From NCBI GenBank assembly GCA_035048815.1, contig JAUCBN010000042.1, forward strand, positions 4,216,001-4,280,000: DNA of 64,000 nt, in the 5' to 3' direction. A model generated the notes under the pieces. The model was not told the DNA's origin and ran no database searches. It saw nothing but the letters and a program-made list of their open reading frames with translations. Origin of the DNA: Abelmoschus esculentus. Taxonomy: Eukaryota > Streptophyta > Magnoliopsida > Malvales > Malvaceae. Positions 1 through 11,394 of the stretch are shown one piece after another (position 1 is the stretch's first letter; each line of letters opens with the position of its first letter). Position numbers and translations under genes: made by a program.

Positions 1-425
1 ATTTAGGTCCCGATCATAACTGTGACCGGGACTGGATCTTGCTTTTTTGGATCTGGTATCCGATGGGTGCCCAATAGTACCGAGACCAATACTAAAAATC
101 GTGTATTGATTTTCTTCTGTTTATTTTTCTTATCAAATTTTCTCTTTATTTATGAATATTATGAGTATAACTAGTTTTAAAACTTTAATTTTAAGTCTAC
201 AATATTTTAATTTTATTATTTAATATTATTATTAGTTATTAAAATTTTTTTCTCTAGTTACTTATTTTTTAAAAAAATTAATTAATTAATCGGGTATTCG
301 GTATTAAAACCGATATCCACCAATAATGGGATCGATTCTTAAAATTTAAAAACCGAGATTGATTATAATTTTTAAGAATCGATAATTACCGAAACCGAAA
401 TTAATATTATTTAAATTGACCAGGT
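1..425. repeat. Dispersed repeat, copy 1 (left edge, truncated by window)
   Basis: This stretch has no gene. It is a diverged direct repeat of 23401-23865. Shared landmarks, in the same order, include 'ccgatcataact', 'tttatttatgaatattatga', 'agttttaaaactttaattt', 'attcttaaaattta' and 'tatttaaattg'. The copies contain many 'accgat/ccgaaaccga' words, typical of non-autonomous hAT-like plant elements. The left end lies outside the window. The right end of copy 2 reads TGTTCACCCCT, which fits a hAT terminus, but no target duplication could be fixed. The class is inferred; the repeat relation is seen directly. Confidence 0.6.
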
Positions 426-1440
426 ATTCAGTCTTATCCGCACTGCTGTTTACTTCCTCAATCGCCATCATGTTTTCCCTCTCTTTGCTTCACCTTTTTC
501 TCTTCTTTCTGACTTGTTTACACATCCTCAATGAACGACAAAGCATTAGAACAACAGAAAAACGAGGCTCAGTCTATCAAAGTCAGACACAAGAAGGGCT
601 TCAAAAAGCTTAATTCAAAACCTTGTAGTCCTAAAAATACTTTATTTAATCTGATCTTAACCCCTATTTCTTTCATTAATTTAAATAAAAAATAAATATA
701 ATTACGATAACCGTTAATTTTTAACTTGTAAAATATAAAGCGTTCTAACATTATTTATTACTCAACCGTGGAAATTGCTGCTGAGGACTGAGACCTAAGG
801 CTTGGTTCAATGATTTGGTCCACTTGATTGTGGTCGGGGTGCTTAAGGAATTGATTATTTTGTAAATTATTTAAATTTAATTCGATCAAAATTCGATTTA
901 GATTAATTCGATTAAAATTTGAATTTGATTCAATACTTTAATGAGTTAAATTGAGCAAAATCTAACTCGAGTCGATAAGTTTGTGAATAACTCATTGATT
1001 TTTTTAAATAATTTTTAGTAATTATTTTAAAATAATTTCATTCAAAAAATAAATCTAAATAATAATTATTAACGTGTGAATTATTACTTTAATTTTAATA
1101 TGCTAATTTAACGTATTTATGGATTGTTACTTTTGAATTTAGACTTTAAAAATGTTTTATACACTCTTTTGATATTTTTGATTAAATTTATTAATTTATG
1201 TTAATATTAAACATCGTACGGTATTATTAAATTTTACTTTTAGTTAAAAATAAGATAAGTTTTTAATGAGTTTAACGAGCAATAAGTCGAGTTGAACAAC
1301 AAAATATTTTAATGAGCACGAGTCGAGTACAATTTTAACAAGCTTAACGAGCAACGAGTCAAGTTGAGCAATAAAACTTTTTAACGAACATGAGTCGAAT
1401 AATGCTAACTCGCGATCAACTCGCTTGATAAGCATACTTA
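426..1440. repeat. Gene-free AT-rich stretch ending in a two-unit 72-bp tandem repeat
   Basis: No coding gene is visible. From about 860 the sequence is dense in 'attcgatt', 'gagtcga' and 'aacgagc' words. About 1269-1412 holds two imperfect copies of a 72-bp unit: 'ttaacgagcaa' recurs at about 1272 and 1344, each followed by a 'gagtcgagt' or 'gagtcaagt' word. This composition is common in degenerate hAT-like MITEs of dicots. Short open frames here have no recognisable domain. Confidence 0.45.
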
Positions 1441-1589
1441 GTTGCGACGGAACAGGACATTCACTCCGAAAGTGTGCGAGAGTGAGGGCTTATTGCAATT
1501 TAGTATCCTAGTGCTGAAGCATCTCGTGCACTTGTGGGAGTGTGCATGGTTCGTCTCCATGGCCAAGTGCAAGTTCAGGGTCCACGAAT

Positions 1590-1660
1590 ATGGAAGCAGA
1601 CACCATTGCATTGGATCAAAGTAAACACAGATGGGTCTTTGAGATTGCTTTTGATTCACA
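1590..1660 (+). pseudogene. LINE-type RNase H domain remnant
   Basis: One frame reads WKQTPLHWIKVNTDGSL. This matches the conserved start of the plant RNase H-like domain (RVT_3 family, usually W-x-P-P-x-x-W-x-K-x-N-x-D-G) at the end of many plant LINE polyproteins. Only about 20 codons survive. No reverse transcriptase is found upstream, and the frame stops being recognisable exactly where the 287-bp MITE is inserted. It is a dead fragment. A domesticated RNase H-like gene is an alternative, but nothing supports it. Confidence 0.5.
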
Positions 1661-1947
1661 GGCTTATTTGACAGAATATTACTTTTTATTTGGATAAATA
1701 ACATCCTCTAAATAATATTTGGAAAAAATATCCTCTATCAACCTACGTAGATTGAATTTATGTTTGATCAAACGCGAATTCTAAAGGTAAAAAAAAAATA
1801 ATTTACGAAGTTTTTATTATACCAAATTTGTGTTTGATAAAACGCAATTTTAACCTACGTTGAAAGCGATATTTTTCTAAATTTTATTTGAAAAAGATAT
1901 ATTTGTCCAAATAAAAGTTAAAAAAAGAATATTCTACCCAATAGACC
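1661..1947. mobile_element. Mutator-type MITE, 287 bp, with 9-bp target duplication
   Basis: The element is flanked by identical 9-bp direct repeats TGATTCACA at 1652-1660 and 1948-1956. Its ends are imperfect inverted repeats. The left end starts GGCTTATTTGACAGAATATT; the complement of the right end starts GGTCTATTGGGTAGAATATT. Both are followed by a 'ctttttatttgga' or 'acttttatttgga' word. It has no coding capacity. A 9-bp duplication is the hallmark of Mutator-like (MULE) transposition in plants. It sits inside the LINE RNase H scrap, so it is younger than that insertion. Confidence 0.75.
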
Positions 1948-2069
1948 TGATTCACAAGGTCAAATTATTCGCATTTAAATTTAAAATGTGAAAAAGTCGA
2001 GAAGAAAAAAGATAATATGTATTTTTTTATGGAAAAATAAAATTAAAAATAATATGTATTGATTTTATA

Positions 2070-2225
2070 TTAAGTAGCAATAGAGATTAGGAACTGTTGT
2101 TATTTTTAGAGGTCATGGGTTCGAGTACCGACGATGCCAGTAGAGTGATTGAGCGATCAATGTCAAATGGTGGAGAATTATATTCTAGGACAGATATTAC
2201 TGTAATCACTTTTAGTTTGTTAAAT
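2070..2225 (+). mobile_element. tRNA-derived SINE, copy 1 (+)
   Basis: The B-box-like word GGGTTCGAGTACC lies at about 2114. The body aligns with the reverse complement of 42078-42251. Shared words include GGAAC-GTTGTT, TTTAGAG-TCA, then further on TATATTCTA and TACTGTAATCA. A T-rich tail follows at about 2220. The A box is degenerate. Two independent copies on opposite strands support a retroposed SINE family rather than chance similarity. No coding function. Confidence 0.55.
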
Positions 2226-3230
2226 TTTTTTTTATCAGTTTAGAGAAAAACTAGATTGAAAAAATATATATTTTTATTTCATTTATGTCGCAAATGATAA
2301 TTGATTGTATATAAAAATAAAGAATGATTTCATCCGTAAAAAAATAAATGTTAAAATATTAGATTATTTCATAAATAAAAATGCTCACAATACAACATTT
2401 TTGGTATTGTCGTTACACAAATAACAATCGAAAGATCCAAAGAAACAAATTCCAAAAGTTTGGTGGTAAAATCAAAATTTTATAAAGTTGAGTGATAAAA
2501 ATAGAAACATAACACAAATTGAGTGGTCAAGTGCATTGTTTACTCCATAAAATTGGAAAAAAGAATATTTAATCATAAAGTCTTTAGTTGAAAATATTTA
2601 TTTAATCTAGTACATTTCAAAATAAATTAAAAATATTTTTATTTGAATTTAATATCTAATCAGTTTTAAAATTTAAAGTTTAAACAAATTTTGAAGAAAA
2701 AAACAATTGAGTTTAGCAATTTAATTTATATAAAAAACTAAAAATAATATGATGAATCATTCTCGTCATATTATTTATGAGACCAACCTTTAATTAATTT
2801 TTTATATCATCTTTTTTATTCAATAGATTTTTACTTGATAAAAATTATTTTTAAATTTAATTTACAGTAAATATTTATCTGATAAAAAAGGTGAAGTGAA
2901 AAAATAAATAAATGAACGTATTTATTAATTGATCACATGGAATATTGCATTGTTTGAAAGCATTTTTGTGTTTAATATTATAATCTTTTATAACATTTTT
3001 GGGTTGGTGGTTAAGTATCAAAACTTAATTTTAAGTATCGAAATTTTAACTTTAAATATCTATATTTATCACATTTGATAACAATTTAAATAGGTGTTAA
3101 ATATTGATATTTATCATAAAATTATTGATTTAAAATATTATATCAAAATAATATAATATTTTATAATATTTCAATTGGTCCCATGATTATAGTGTAGGTC
3201 AGACTCCAAAAAAAAATATTACCATGATAA
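2226..3230. other. AT-rich intergenic stretch, no gene
   Basis: The sequence is very AT-rich and has only short open frames without domains. Phrases such as 'gtggtaaaatcaaaatttta' and 'gagtggtcaagtgca' around 2460-2540 resemble degenerate MITE interiors. No ends were found. Nothing else is supported. Confidence 0.4.
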
Positions 3231-3541
3231 GGATAAATTTAAGTGAATAATAAAATTTGAAAAAAATATTAAGTTGTTAAGTGTGTTTGAAAAATATTTA
3301 AAAAATAGACTAAAAGAAATAATATTTATTAAACTTTATCGTCTGACAAAATACGTGATAATTATTTAAATAGAAAAAATACTATATTTTTAATTTAATT
3401 TAACGTTATATATATCCTATAACTTACGGATAACGACTTTAAAAAAATATTATTTTTTTTAATCTATTTTTCAAATATTTTTTAAACGCGTTTAATAATC
3501 TATTTTTTTCTTCCAAATTCATTATTCATCCAAATTTACCC
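3231..3541. mobile_element. Inverted-repeat MITE, 311 bp
   Basis: The left end reads GGATAAATTTAAGTGAATAA. The complement of the right end reads GGGTAAATTTGGATGAATAA. The inverted repeat continues inwards for about 100 bp, including an 'aaaatatttaaaaaataga' word on the left matched by 'aaaatatttgaaaaataga' on the right. There is no coding capacity. Flanks at 3222-3230 and 3542-3550 do not match, so no target duplication was found and the superfamily is open. Confidence 0.6.
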
Positions 3542-4099
3542 GCGACGAGGTTTCTTAAAATTTGTGGCTCTAGCGACGTTTTAGCTCCTTTGATCGCCAA
3601 AAGATACCTCGACACCTGTCTTACCCGGTTCCCCCAAAACTCGATCGTCAGCTTCCCTGTTCTCCAACTTTTTTATGTCAAAAAGAACATCATGATGAGC
3701 TTAATAATTCAACTTTCAGTCCATAGGAGCAAAAATATGTACAGATACCCTCCAATCCCGATTCGAATCCGATGTTTTCTATCAATCAGTTTCCACAAAA
3801 CGTGTCGGTATCTCCTTGGATTAACCAGAACTGTACGATGATCTATACGTGTCGAGTAACCGTTTGTGAAAATGCCTAGCAGGGGGTACATTGTTCGACG
3901 CAGATTGGCTGTTGTATCCGTTAACTGGCACCCACTAGCTCTAGACGGACCACTCTTGTAGCCTGATTGCTGGTTCATATATGCGCACCTCCACCAGAGC
4001 TTTATTTTTTGTGCTCTTTTTATCTTGTTTCCTCTACTTGCAAATCATTTTCCGAGTTGAATATGTCAGCATCATTTTGTCTCATTTTCTTTAGGCTTA
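3542..4099. other. Intergenic stretch, no gene recognised
   Basis: This block is less AT-rich than its surroundings. It has an 83-codon open frame on the + strand and an 89-codon one on the - strand, both without known motifs. The quality of the sequence suggests an old repeat or gene scrap, but I cannot name it. Confidence 0.3.
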
Positions 4100-4720
4100 T
4101 ATCACGAATAAAAATTTATAGTATGTCATTTTTTATTTATATACTTAAAATATCATTTTTATAAAAATAAATATATAAAATATATTTTGATAAAAATAGA
4201 TATCTAAAGTATATCCTTTTTCGAACAGATTAGTGTACATCGGATAAAGATGTAACTAAACAACCGAAGTTTTAAAACTTGTGAAAGACTCGGGGGAACA
4301 TAAAATGTTAAGACTTCGTAATGTTTTAGGTTTGTTTTTTTCCTGGTGATTTTTTGATAAATATCAAAATTTAAAAACAAGTTTCGAAAATTGTTTTTTT
4401 ATAACATTTTAGTTCTTGGACAAAGTTTCGAAAACTTGATTTTTAAGTTTCGATGCTTGTCAAAAATCAAGAAAAAAAAACTCCTAACATTTTAGGTTTT
4501 TTGGCGAGTCTTTCACAAATTTCTTGTTTTTTAGTTGTACGTAGACTCATTCATAGTTTCATATTGATTCCTAAAAGTTAACATACGACAATGATTAGAA
4601 AACATTTTATGTACCAAGTTTAATCAAAAAATATATATTATATGTACCTATTTTAACAAAAAATATAGTTCAGGTACCTGAAAAAAGTTATGAACTTTAG
4701 ATGTATATTTGTGAAATTAG
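4100..4720. mobile_element. Large fold-back element, about 0.6 kb
   Basis: Nested inverted repeats fold the whole block on itself. 'acttgtgaaagactcg' near 4277 pairs with 'cgagtctttcacaaat' near 4505. 'aggtttgtttttttc' near 4329 pairs with 'gaaaaaaaaactcct' near 4471. 'tttgataaaaatagatat' near 4178 pairs with the region of 'cctattttaacaaa' near 4647. No open frame of note. Ends and target duplication are blurred; the limits are approximate. Confidence 0.55.
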
Positions 4721-5903
4721 CTTTTTTCCTTAAACATGTGTAGGCATCAAGCAAATTAAGGGTTATTAGATGATGAAGAATAGATGAATAATTGAATATG
4801 GTATTACAGTAGAAACAAAATTGCTTTTCCTTTTGAGTTTGGCATTTGATAGACTTTTCTATGATTTTTACTTTCCATAAGATGAGATTACAGTGTTATT
4901 ATGCATCTGTTACTCGAATTTCTATAATTTTATATTTAATTTCATCCTCTAAAATTTATTGTCCTGTTGATTACCTGTCTACCACATATAGTTTACAGTT
5001 GATGGTTAAACTACAATCTTGTCAGATTTATGTATGTGTATTTTTTTCTATATCTTCCTTGCTGAGCTAATTATTAGTTTAAACCATGTTTATTAGTCAA
5101 ATTTTATTGGGTTTTGTTGTGACTAATTGCATGTTTGAGTTAAACTATATAGTAGTATATTTTAGCATTTGGAAATGGGAATGTTTATGCTCTTGCACAT
5201 GGTATATGTTTTTTTTGTTAAATTAAGGTTTTAATTCTTTAATATTATATTAGAATAAAGTTAGGTGCTTTATTTAAGATTATTGCTTTAATGATAATGA
5301 TTAGGGAGGGATAAACTTGAAAATTACTTGGATAATTTTCAATGTGAGCTCAAGTTAGTTGAGCGTGTTGAGTATAGCTAGAGCCTAGAGGTTATCTTTA
5401 GTAGTTAATGTAATTATCATTTCATTGTTCATTTTTCTTTTAAGGAAAACTCGATTAGATTCATATAGAATTTTAAGTTGTCGATTTTAAATTTAACTGA
5501 AATCTTTTTCTATTTGAACTTGACTTGAATAGAGTATTGTTCTATGAATTCGACAGCTAAAAATCTTGCAAGAAAAGTTAACTGATATGCTTTTTTTAAG
5601 CTTTTCTTGGTAGTGATGGGTTCCTAGGGGACCCCATTGTACAAGAAAATTGATAAATATTTGGAATTATGAAAAGGTATATGAGTAGTGTGGTCGTGTC
5701 ACCAGAGTCGTCTCGTTTTGGCCTGGCTCGAAACACCCACAGAGCCAATGACAACGTACACTCGACACCTATGCGCCGATTGGACGATGGTAAGTAAGCT
5801 CGATTGCTTTGCTTTCCAAGTGCATGCAATGGGAAAACATGTCTTCATCTTTCATAATCAATACCCTTTTCTTTGTTTTCTCATTTTCTCCTTCATTTCC
5901 TTT
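4721..5903. other. Upstream region of the TM8-like MADS-box gene
   Basis: No gene is visible. It probably contains the promoter of the MADS-box gene at 5972. An 'aggggacccc' palindromic word occurs at about 5627. I found no clean CArG box by eye. The open frames around 5600-6017 on the - strand overlap the promoter and first exon and have no domain. Confidence 0.4.
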
Positions 5904-5911
5904 TATAAATA
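5904..5911 (+). promoter_or_regulatory. Probable TATA box of the MADS-box gene
   Basis: TATAAATA lies 61 bases before the start codon at 5972. That would put transcription start near 5935 and give a leader of roughly 35-40 nt. It is placed by motif and position only. Confidence 0.45.
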
Positions 5912-5971
5912 TGGGTAAACATTGAAGTTGATGCATCAGATTTTTACTTGATTTAGGTGAATACAAAGGAA

Positions 5972-7682
5972 ATGGGGAGAGGCAAGGTTGAGTTGAAAAG
6001 AATTGAGAACCCAACAAACAGGCAAGTCACCTTCTCAAAGAGAAGAAATGGGCTTCTCAAGAAAGCTTTTGAGCTGTCCATACTCTGTGATGCTGAGGTT
6101 GCCTTGCTTATCTTCTCTTCTTCAGGAAAAGTTTACCAGTTTGCCAGTCATGAGTAAGTTCAAGTATCTCTTGTACTCGATACGTTTTTGATCTTGTCGT
6201 TTTTATCGCGGACCGGTATTTAAATCCTTACACCATGAATTTTCCCATGGAAGCATGTATGCAAATCATGCATTTTTCTTAGAATTTTTCTTTTGTCTTA
6301 ATATATTGCAATTGCTGCAGCATGGATAGGACTGTTGCAAAGTACAGAAGAGAAGTTGGGCTGCCTGATTCAAGTTCTCCTCAATTTAGAACCATGGAGG
6401 TATTGTTTGATGCTTTCTGGTCAAGCTTTTATTTTTCAGTATTTAATGCATATTCTAAAAGAAAATAATTATTGTATAATATTACGACTCTACAGTAGTC
6501 GATCTAGATTAGTCAAATATAAACTGAATACGACCCTGCAATTTCTTCTTTGTCATCCCCAAGTTAATGTTCTGTTAAAGATATATTTAATTTGCCCCTC
6601 AAACTGGTATTCTGATTCTGTAACTTTACTGATATGCACAGTTTTGGAGAAGTGAAATTGAAGAGTTAAAGAGATCCATAAACACCTTGGAAGCTCGACA
6701 AAGGTATGTACAACTGTTGTGGCAACGTACATGCTCACATATATATTCTATGTTCTTTTTTTTTCTTTTGATATAGACCATAAAATAAATATATACTCGT
6801 GTTTTCGTGTTTCTGCAGGCACTTATCTGGAGAAGACATCTTAGCATTAGGCATGAGAGAGTTGAAACAGCTTGAACGCCAGTTGAAAGTAGGTGCTGAA
6901 CGTGTACGTTCAAGAAAGGTACGTAGACAAGGGTTAACACACGGTTATGCTACTCCTGTTCGAGTAACCATCATATACGAGTACATATCTAATACGGATA
7001 ATATTTTATATAATGATGACGATACCTCTCTAAATAATAAGTTGGATATATATCGAACATAAATATTTTTCAAAAAAATGAACAACTTTATGTTGTTTTT
7101 TTCTCTTTTTCCTGCTGTATGTATATATACATATATACAGTTAATACGCACTTCTTGTATTAAACAGAGACGCATTGTTTCGGATCACGCTACCTTGCTG
7201 AAGAGAAGGGTAAGAAAATTCCATGAACATACTACTTATCAGTCCTTTGAAATTTTAAAAATATGCGTAAAATATTGAATATAAACGTATCGAACACATA
7301 CACTTAACAATTCGAGCTAACGATATCTTGTGATTCAACGCAGAACAAACAATTGCAAGAGGAGAACACCCACTTTCAGAAAAGAGTGAGACTTTCGTTG
7401 TTTATTTAATGAACAAAAATATTTGATACATATGCGGTGTAAATTTTTATCATTTAGTTTTAAAATGAAAAATTATTTTTACTGTGAATTTTGAGGTTTA
7501 GCTGAAAGAGTTGGACGACGGAAATACCAGCTTAAGAATCATGGGTGAAAATTCTTGCAGCATGTTTCAGAAAAGGTAATAATTTTATTAGAGAATATTT
7601 ATATTCGATATTTATATTTAAAGGAAAATATTACAGGATCGTTGAAGAAGCTCTCTTTAACGAAACATACCTGCCACTTTGA
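5972..7682 (+). CDS. TM8: MIKC-type MADS-box transcription factor, TM8-like
   Basis: Eight coding exons are read: 5972-6153, 6321-6399, 6642-6703, 6819-6918, 7168-7209, 7344-7385, 7502-7575 and 7637-7682. They join in frame to 208 residues. Residues 1-60 are a canonical MADS domain (MGRGKVELKRIENPTNRQVT, SKRRNGLLKKAFELSILCDA). An I region and a leucine-rich keratin-like K domain (about 85-165) follow, so it is MIKCc type. The start is the only ATG before the MADS motif. 'FASHDMDRTVAKY' just after the MADS domain and the short C-terminus point to the TM8 clade of nuclear DNA-binding factors, known from tomato and cucumber and absent from Arabidopsis. K-domain exons of 42 nt are usual for MIKC genes. 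The C-terminus is short: exon 8 adds only 15 codons. The clade call rests on remembered similarity; an AGL6- or AGL12-related placement is less likely. Confidence 0.8.
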
Positions 7683-8688
7683 TTTGGATATATGCCTCGG
7701 CCGTCGCCGCCACCGCGGATCCCATCGACAGTGATCAAACATTTGTTTGCGCTGGCTTTTTACGTTTTGATTTGTTTTGGAATGAATTGGCTTTATTTGT
7801 ATTTTAGGGGCCTTAAGTATATATGATATTTCCCCATCTTTATCACAAAATGTTCTATAAGAATTATGATTATGTATTTTTATTAAAATATTAATAGAAA
7901 ATTGGTGCATACAGTCTCTTGAGATCTTGCACAACTGAACCAGTGTGCATTATCAGACAGCATTCCATTCTTAGGGAAGGTCCCCTGGTGGAGACTCACT
8001 CTATCCTTGAAGCCGGTTCCATAGTTCCTCCAGGTAGGAGAATCCTAACTGGTGAGCTTTGAGCAGGAAATCCCACTAGGTTGGTCCAAGCTCTAAGCCT
8101 CTAACCCGTGAAGAGACCTTAGAAACCCGTACACTCGCTGTCGCAGTTAACGATCTTGGCAAAGAACATATTTCCTGGAGTTCCTTCCATACTCAGCACC
8201 ATATTTGGAAGTTGAGAAGTTCAACAAGTCCCTGGGAATTAGTATATGATTGCTCTTCTGTCAATTTCCCTTTTATCAGTTTGCTGTAGTTTCCCTTTCA
8301 AGTAAAGAAATTGCCAAAGAACACATACACTTGTAGTGGTGATTTCTAATGAAATGGAATATTGTTTGAATAACACGAATCAGTAGATTTGAAGTTCGAA
8401 TCTTAACATCTCTGAATCGAGAACGCCTCTGTAATTGAAAAAATATGTATTCGAAAACTAATATAGACTAAAATGAACATAAATTAAGTACTTCCGTATA
8501 TGTAGTTGACAGGGAACACTGGATTTCACCACTAAAGAACATGAACTCTAAATCAAAACCTTGAAAAAACCCGGAAAAACGAAGTCTAGATCCGAACCGA
8601 TTATCAATTCAACATACCAGTATTATAGTTTTAGCACTCATTCAACAAAAGAATCCTAATTTATTGTGCTCCAAAGGTTTCAAATTTC
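7683..8688. other. Convergent intergenic region between the MADS-box and SPL genes
   Basis: The two neighbouring genes point at each other, so this kilobase should hold both 3' untranslated regions. It has moderate GC between 7960 and 8300, higher than most spacers here. No open frame with a domain is present. Confidence 0.4.
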
Positions 8689-10177
8689 CTACTGCCAATG
8701 AAAGGGAAGAGTTTGAGGGGCTTCACTTCCAGATGAATCACCAGAATCCATGTGAAACATTCTTGAGCCGTGGACTGTAGTCTCGATGCCATTGGCAACA
8801 ACTGAAACCATGGGCTCTATAACATAGTTCTGCAGGCTCGGACCTAAGGATTGCAGCAAGGGGAAAGACCGAGGCTGCACCATGTTACTTGAACCAATCC
8901 CAGATGTATGCGATAGTGGAGATGACAGAAGAGAGAGAGCACAATCCGAATCCTGAACATGAGTTGTTAAACTGTCACACAGCATACTATGGCAGCTCCC
9001 ATTGCCTTCCAAGAAAGGCGCGACAGACCCGAGAACCGGCTGGAAAACGGAAGCTTCCGCAGGTGTTTGATCCTCCCCTTGCAGGAACAAGCATTCCTTA
9101 CCTTCTCTGTAGTTGCTTGAAGATGATCCAAGAAAAAGGTTCTGTTTCATATGTGAGTTTAACAATTGCTTCGGGTTAAGACATCTTGACTCGGTTGCAG
9201 ATTCGTTAACTCCTGGCCAAGTAGTTTTCACCACAGTGGTGGTTGGAAACACTTGCAAACCAGAGAATGGCAGCATCTGGGAACCTGAAATGAGGAATTT
9301 GTATCGGTTCAACAAGGAAATTACATACAACACAAAGTGGACGAATTCGTTCAACATTAAAAGCACCGAAAATTGAGTTCATTCAAGCATCAAAGTCATA
9401 GCAGACCTTGGTAATTGGAGAAATAGCTCGGATGACATGAGAGGGGATCCTGTTGAGGCTTCCTTCGCCTCCGGTTATGCCTTTCGAGACGTGTTCTGCA
9501 GCTTCTCTTTCCATCATCAAACTTCTCCAGCGAATGAAACCTACAAAAGACAGCAAAGCAACCATCAAGGAATTCGAAAACTGCTAAGGTCCATCCTCAA
9601 AACACAAATAACTGAAATATCTATAAATCATATTTACACAACAAGAAAACAGTGTCAAACTTCATCTCATATAAACTTAGTTATTAACATCGAGTTATAA
9701 ATCGAAAACAAGTGTCTACACTCATTCGAATTGCATCGGTTTAAATTAAACCGAAGTCCAAAAGTAGCAGCAAAAGTGGAGCGAGTACCTGCTGCATTGT
9801 TGACAGAATCTTTGCTTAAGTCCATTGATCATAACCTCTGCAGTCTTAGAGTGGAGCTCACACACCTTATGGCGCCTATAATAGTCCCTGCATTTACTAA
9901 GGTCTGAATCACATTCATCGACGAGGCACGAAACCGGACGACGACTCCCAATATTAGTCGGTCGAGCCTCGTTCGAAACTCCGGGTTCCTTCCATTCACA
10001 GGATGGTATTTCTCTTGAACTCCCCACTTGACCAAGCTTCAAATCAACTCTGAAATCCCCTCTAGAGCTAATAAGTCTACAGCCACTTGATCCATTGCCA
10101 ATTGAATCTGTGTTTGTTTCAGTTTCCTCAACAAAATCACTCAAATCCCAAGTAGTAGCCTTCAAGTTCCACTCCAT
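8689..10177 (-). CDS. SPL13: SBP-box transcription factor, SPL13-like, miR156-regulated
   Basis: Three coding exons, in order of translation: 10177-9789, 9540-9407 and 9284-8689. They join in frame to 372 residues. The protein starts MEWNLKATTWDLSDF, as in SPL13-type proteins. The SBP domain is at about residues 84-159. Its zinc-binding core shows CLVDEC, HKVCELH and QRFCQQCSRFH, followed by the basic nuclear-localisation stretch RRRRKPQQ. The intron after QQCS is in the position usual for SPL genes. One deviation is DYYRRHKVC where most members have YHRRHKVC. SBP factors bind GTAC cores and drive juvenile-to-adult and flowering transitions. The third exon carries a full miR156 target encoding ALSLLSS. 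The 5' leader probably extends beyond 10400 and may contain an intron. Confidence 0.9.
8923..8942 (-). promoter_or_regulatory. miR156/157 target site in the SPL13-like coding sequence
   Basis: The + strand reads TGACAGAAGAGAGAGAGCAC, so the mRNA carries the exact complement, the standard SPL target of miR156. It encodes A-L-S-L-L-S-S at about residues 289-295. It is unbroken, so repression by miR156 in juvenile tissue is expected. Confidence 0.92.
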
Positions 10178-11394
10178 TGAATAAAAAATCCTCCACTTTC
10201 CAAACTTTATGCTCACCTAATAGGAAACCCTTTTACAGATTCTAAAAATTAAATCCGATCCGAGTAACATAGATCAAGAAATCATTCTGCATACATTTTC
10301 AAGATAGTATTTTTATATTCAACAAAACACAGTTCCAAGAACATAGGAAGTATAAAATTAATATAATAAACAAACAGAAAAAAGGGTACTTACAGTTGCA
10401 GACAAACAAGGAGAGTTGTTTTCTCTTTTCAAGCCATGGATTCACTGACATCATGGACACCATTAAAATACAATTAAAGTAGCTAAAAAGCACGAGAAAA
10501 AAAAGAATAAAATCAGCAGAAAAAAGAGAAAATAATTGTCTGAAAGGAAAAGGGTTTTGACCTAAAGCAGCTTTGTTTTAATAATATATATAATTGAATT
10601 CATATTGTTTGAAAAAAGAGATGATGTTGAGAAAGAAGGGATACTAGGGGACAGCCTGTTTGTTGCTTTCAACTTCTTTTTATTAAAAAAAATTCTGTCT
10701 CTTTAGGACAAACGTGTTTCACATTTCATGGCATAAAACAAAGTTTTCTTGTTTTTATTTAGAAAATTATATGACTATGATTTATTATTTATATTATAAT
10801 TAATAATAAATTTGGTTAATAATTAATTTTTTATACTTTATAGATTTAAATAAAAATAAAATATTAATTATAAATTTTAAACTTATTTCATATCCAAGAT
10901 AAAACAAACTCTAAATCATTTATTATCGTAAAAAATATTACCATCTTCATTTAATCCCATAATTTTTAACAAAATTTTTTTATATTGACTTTATTATATT
11001 TGATCTCCTTTAATAAAAAAATATTTTCTTTATATTTTTCCCAGTGAATCGGCAAAATTATACATTAAATACTAAATATCCTTATTTTGTTATTTATATA
11101 TGAAAATGACCCTTCGTCCGTACTGATTTTTTTTCAGCCGACACTATCTTCTACACCGTTGGAAGTAAATCTTCATTTTGGTTATTTATACTCTTGAAAT
11201 ATTTGCATAAACGAATATTTAATACTGGTATATGTATATTTAAAATATTTTAATTTAAATATTAAACTTAAAATTTAAATTTATTGTAAAGTTTCGTTAT
11301 TATTTATAAGTTTTAAATTAGGGGTTTTATATTTTAACGTGAACTTATATAATATTCTTAAAAAATTATTATTTAAATACATTTGTATGTATTT

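Noticed and set aside
2105..2130. tRNA gene suggested by GGTTCGAGTACC
   Set aside because: No cloverleaf can be drawn; the shared body with 42078-42251 fits a SINE better.
3590..3978. Overlapping open frames of 83 (+) and 89 (-) codons
   Set aside because: No domain, no splice context and no conserved-looking motif on either strand; probably chance frames in less AT-rich DNA.
8889..9179. 96-codon + strand frame over the SPL gene
   Set aside because: It is the antisense of the third SPL exon; the - strand has the SPL ending and the miR156 site.
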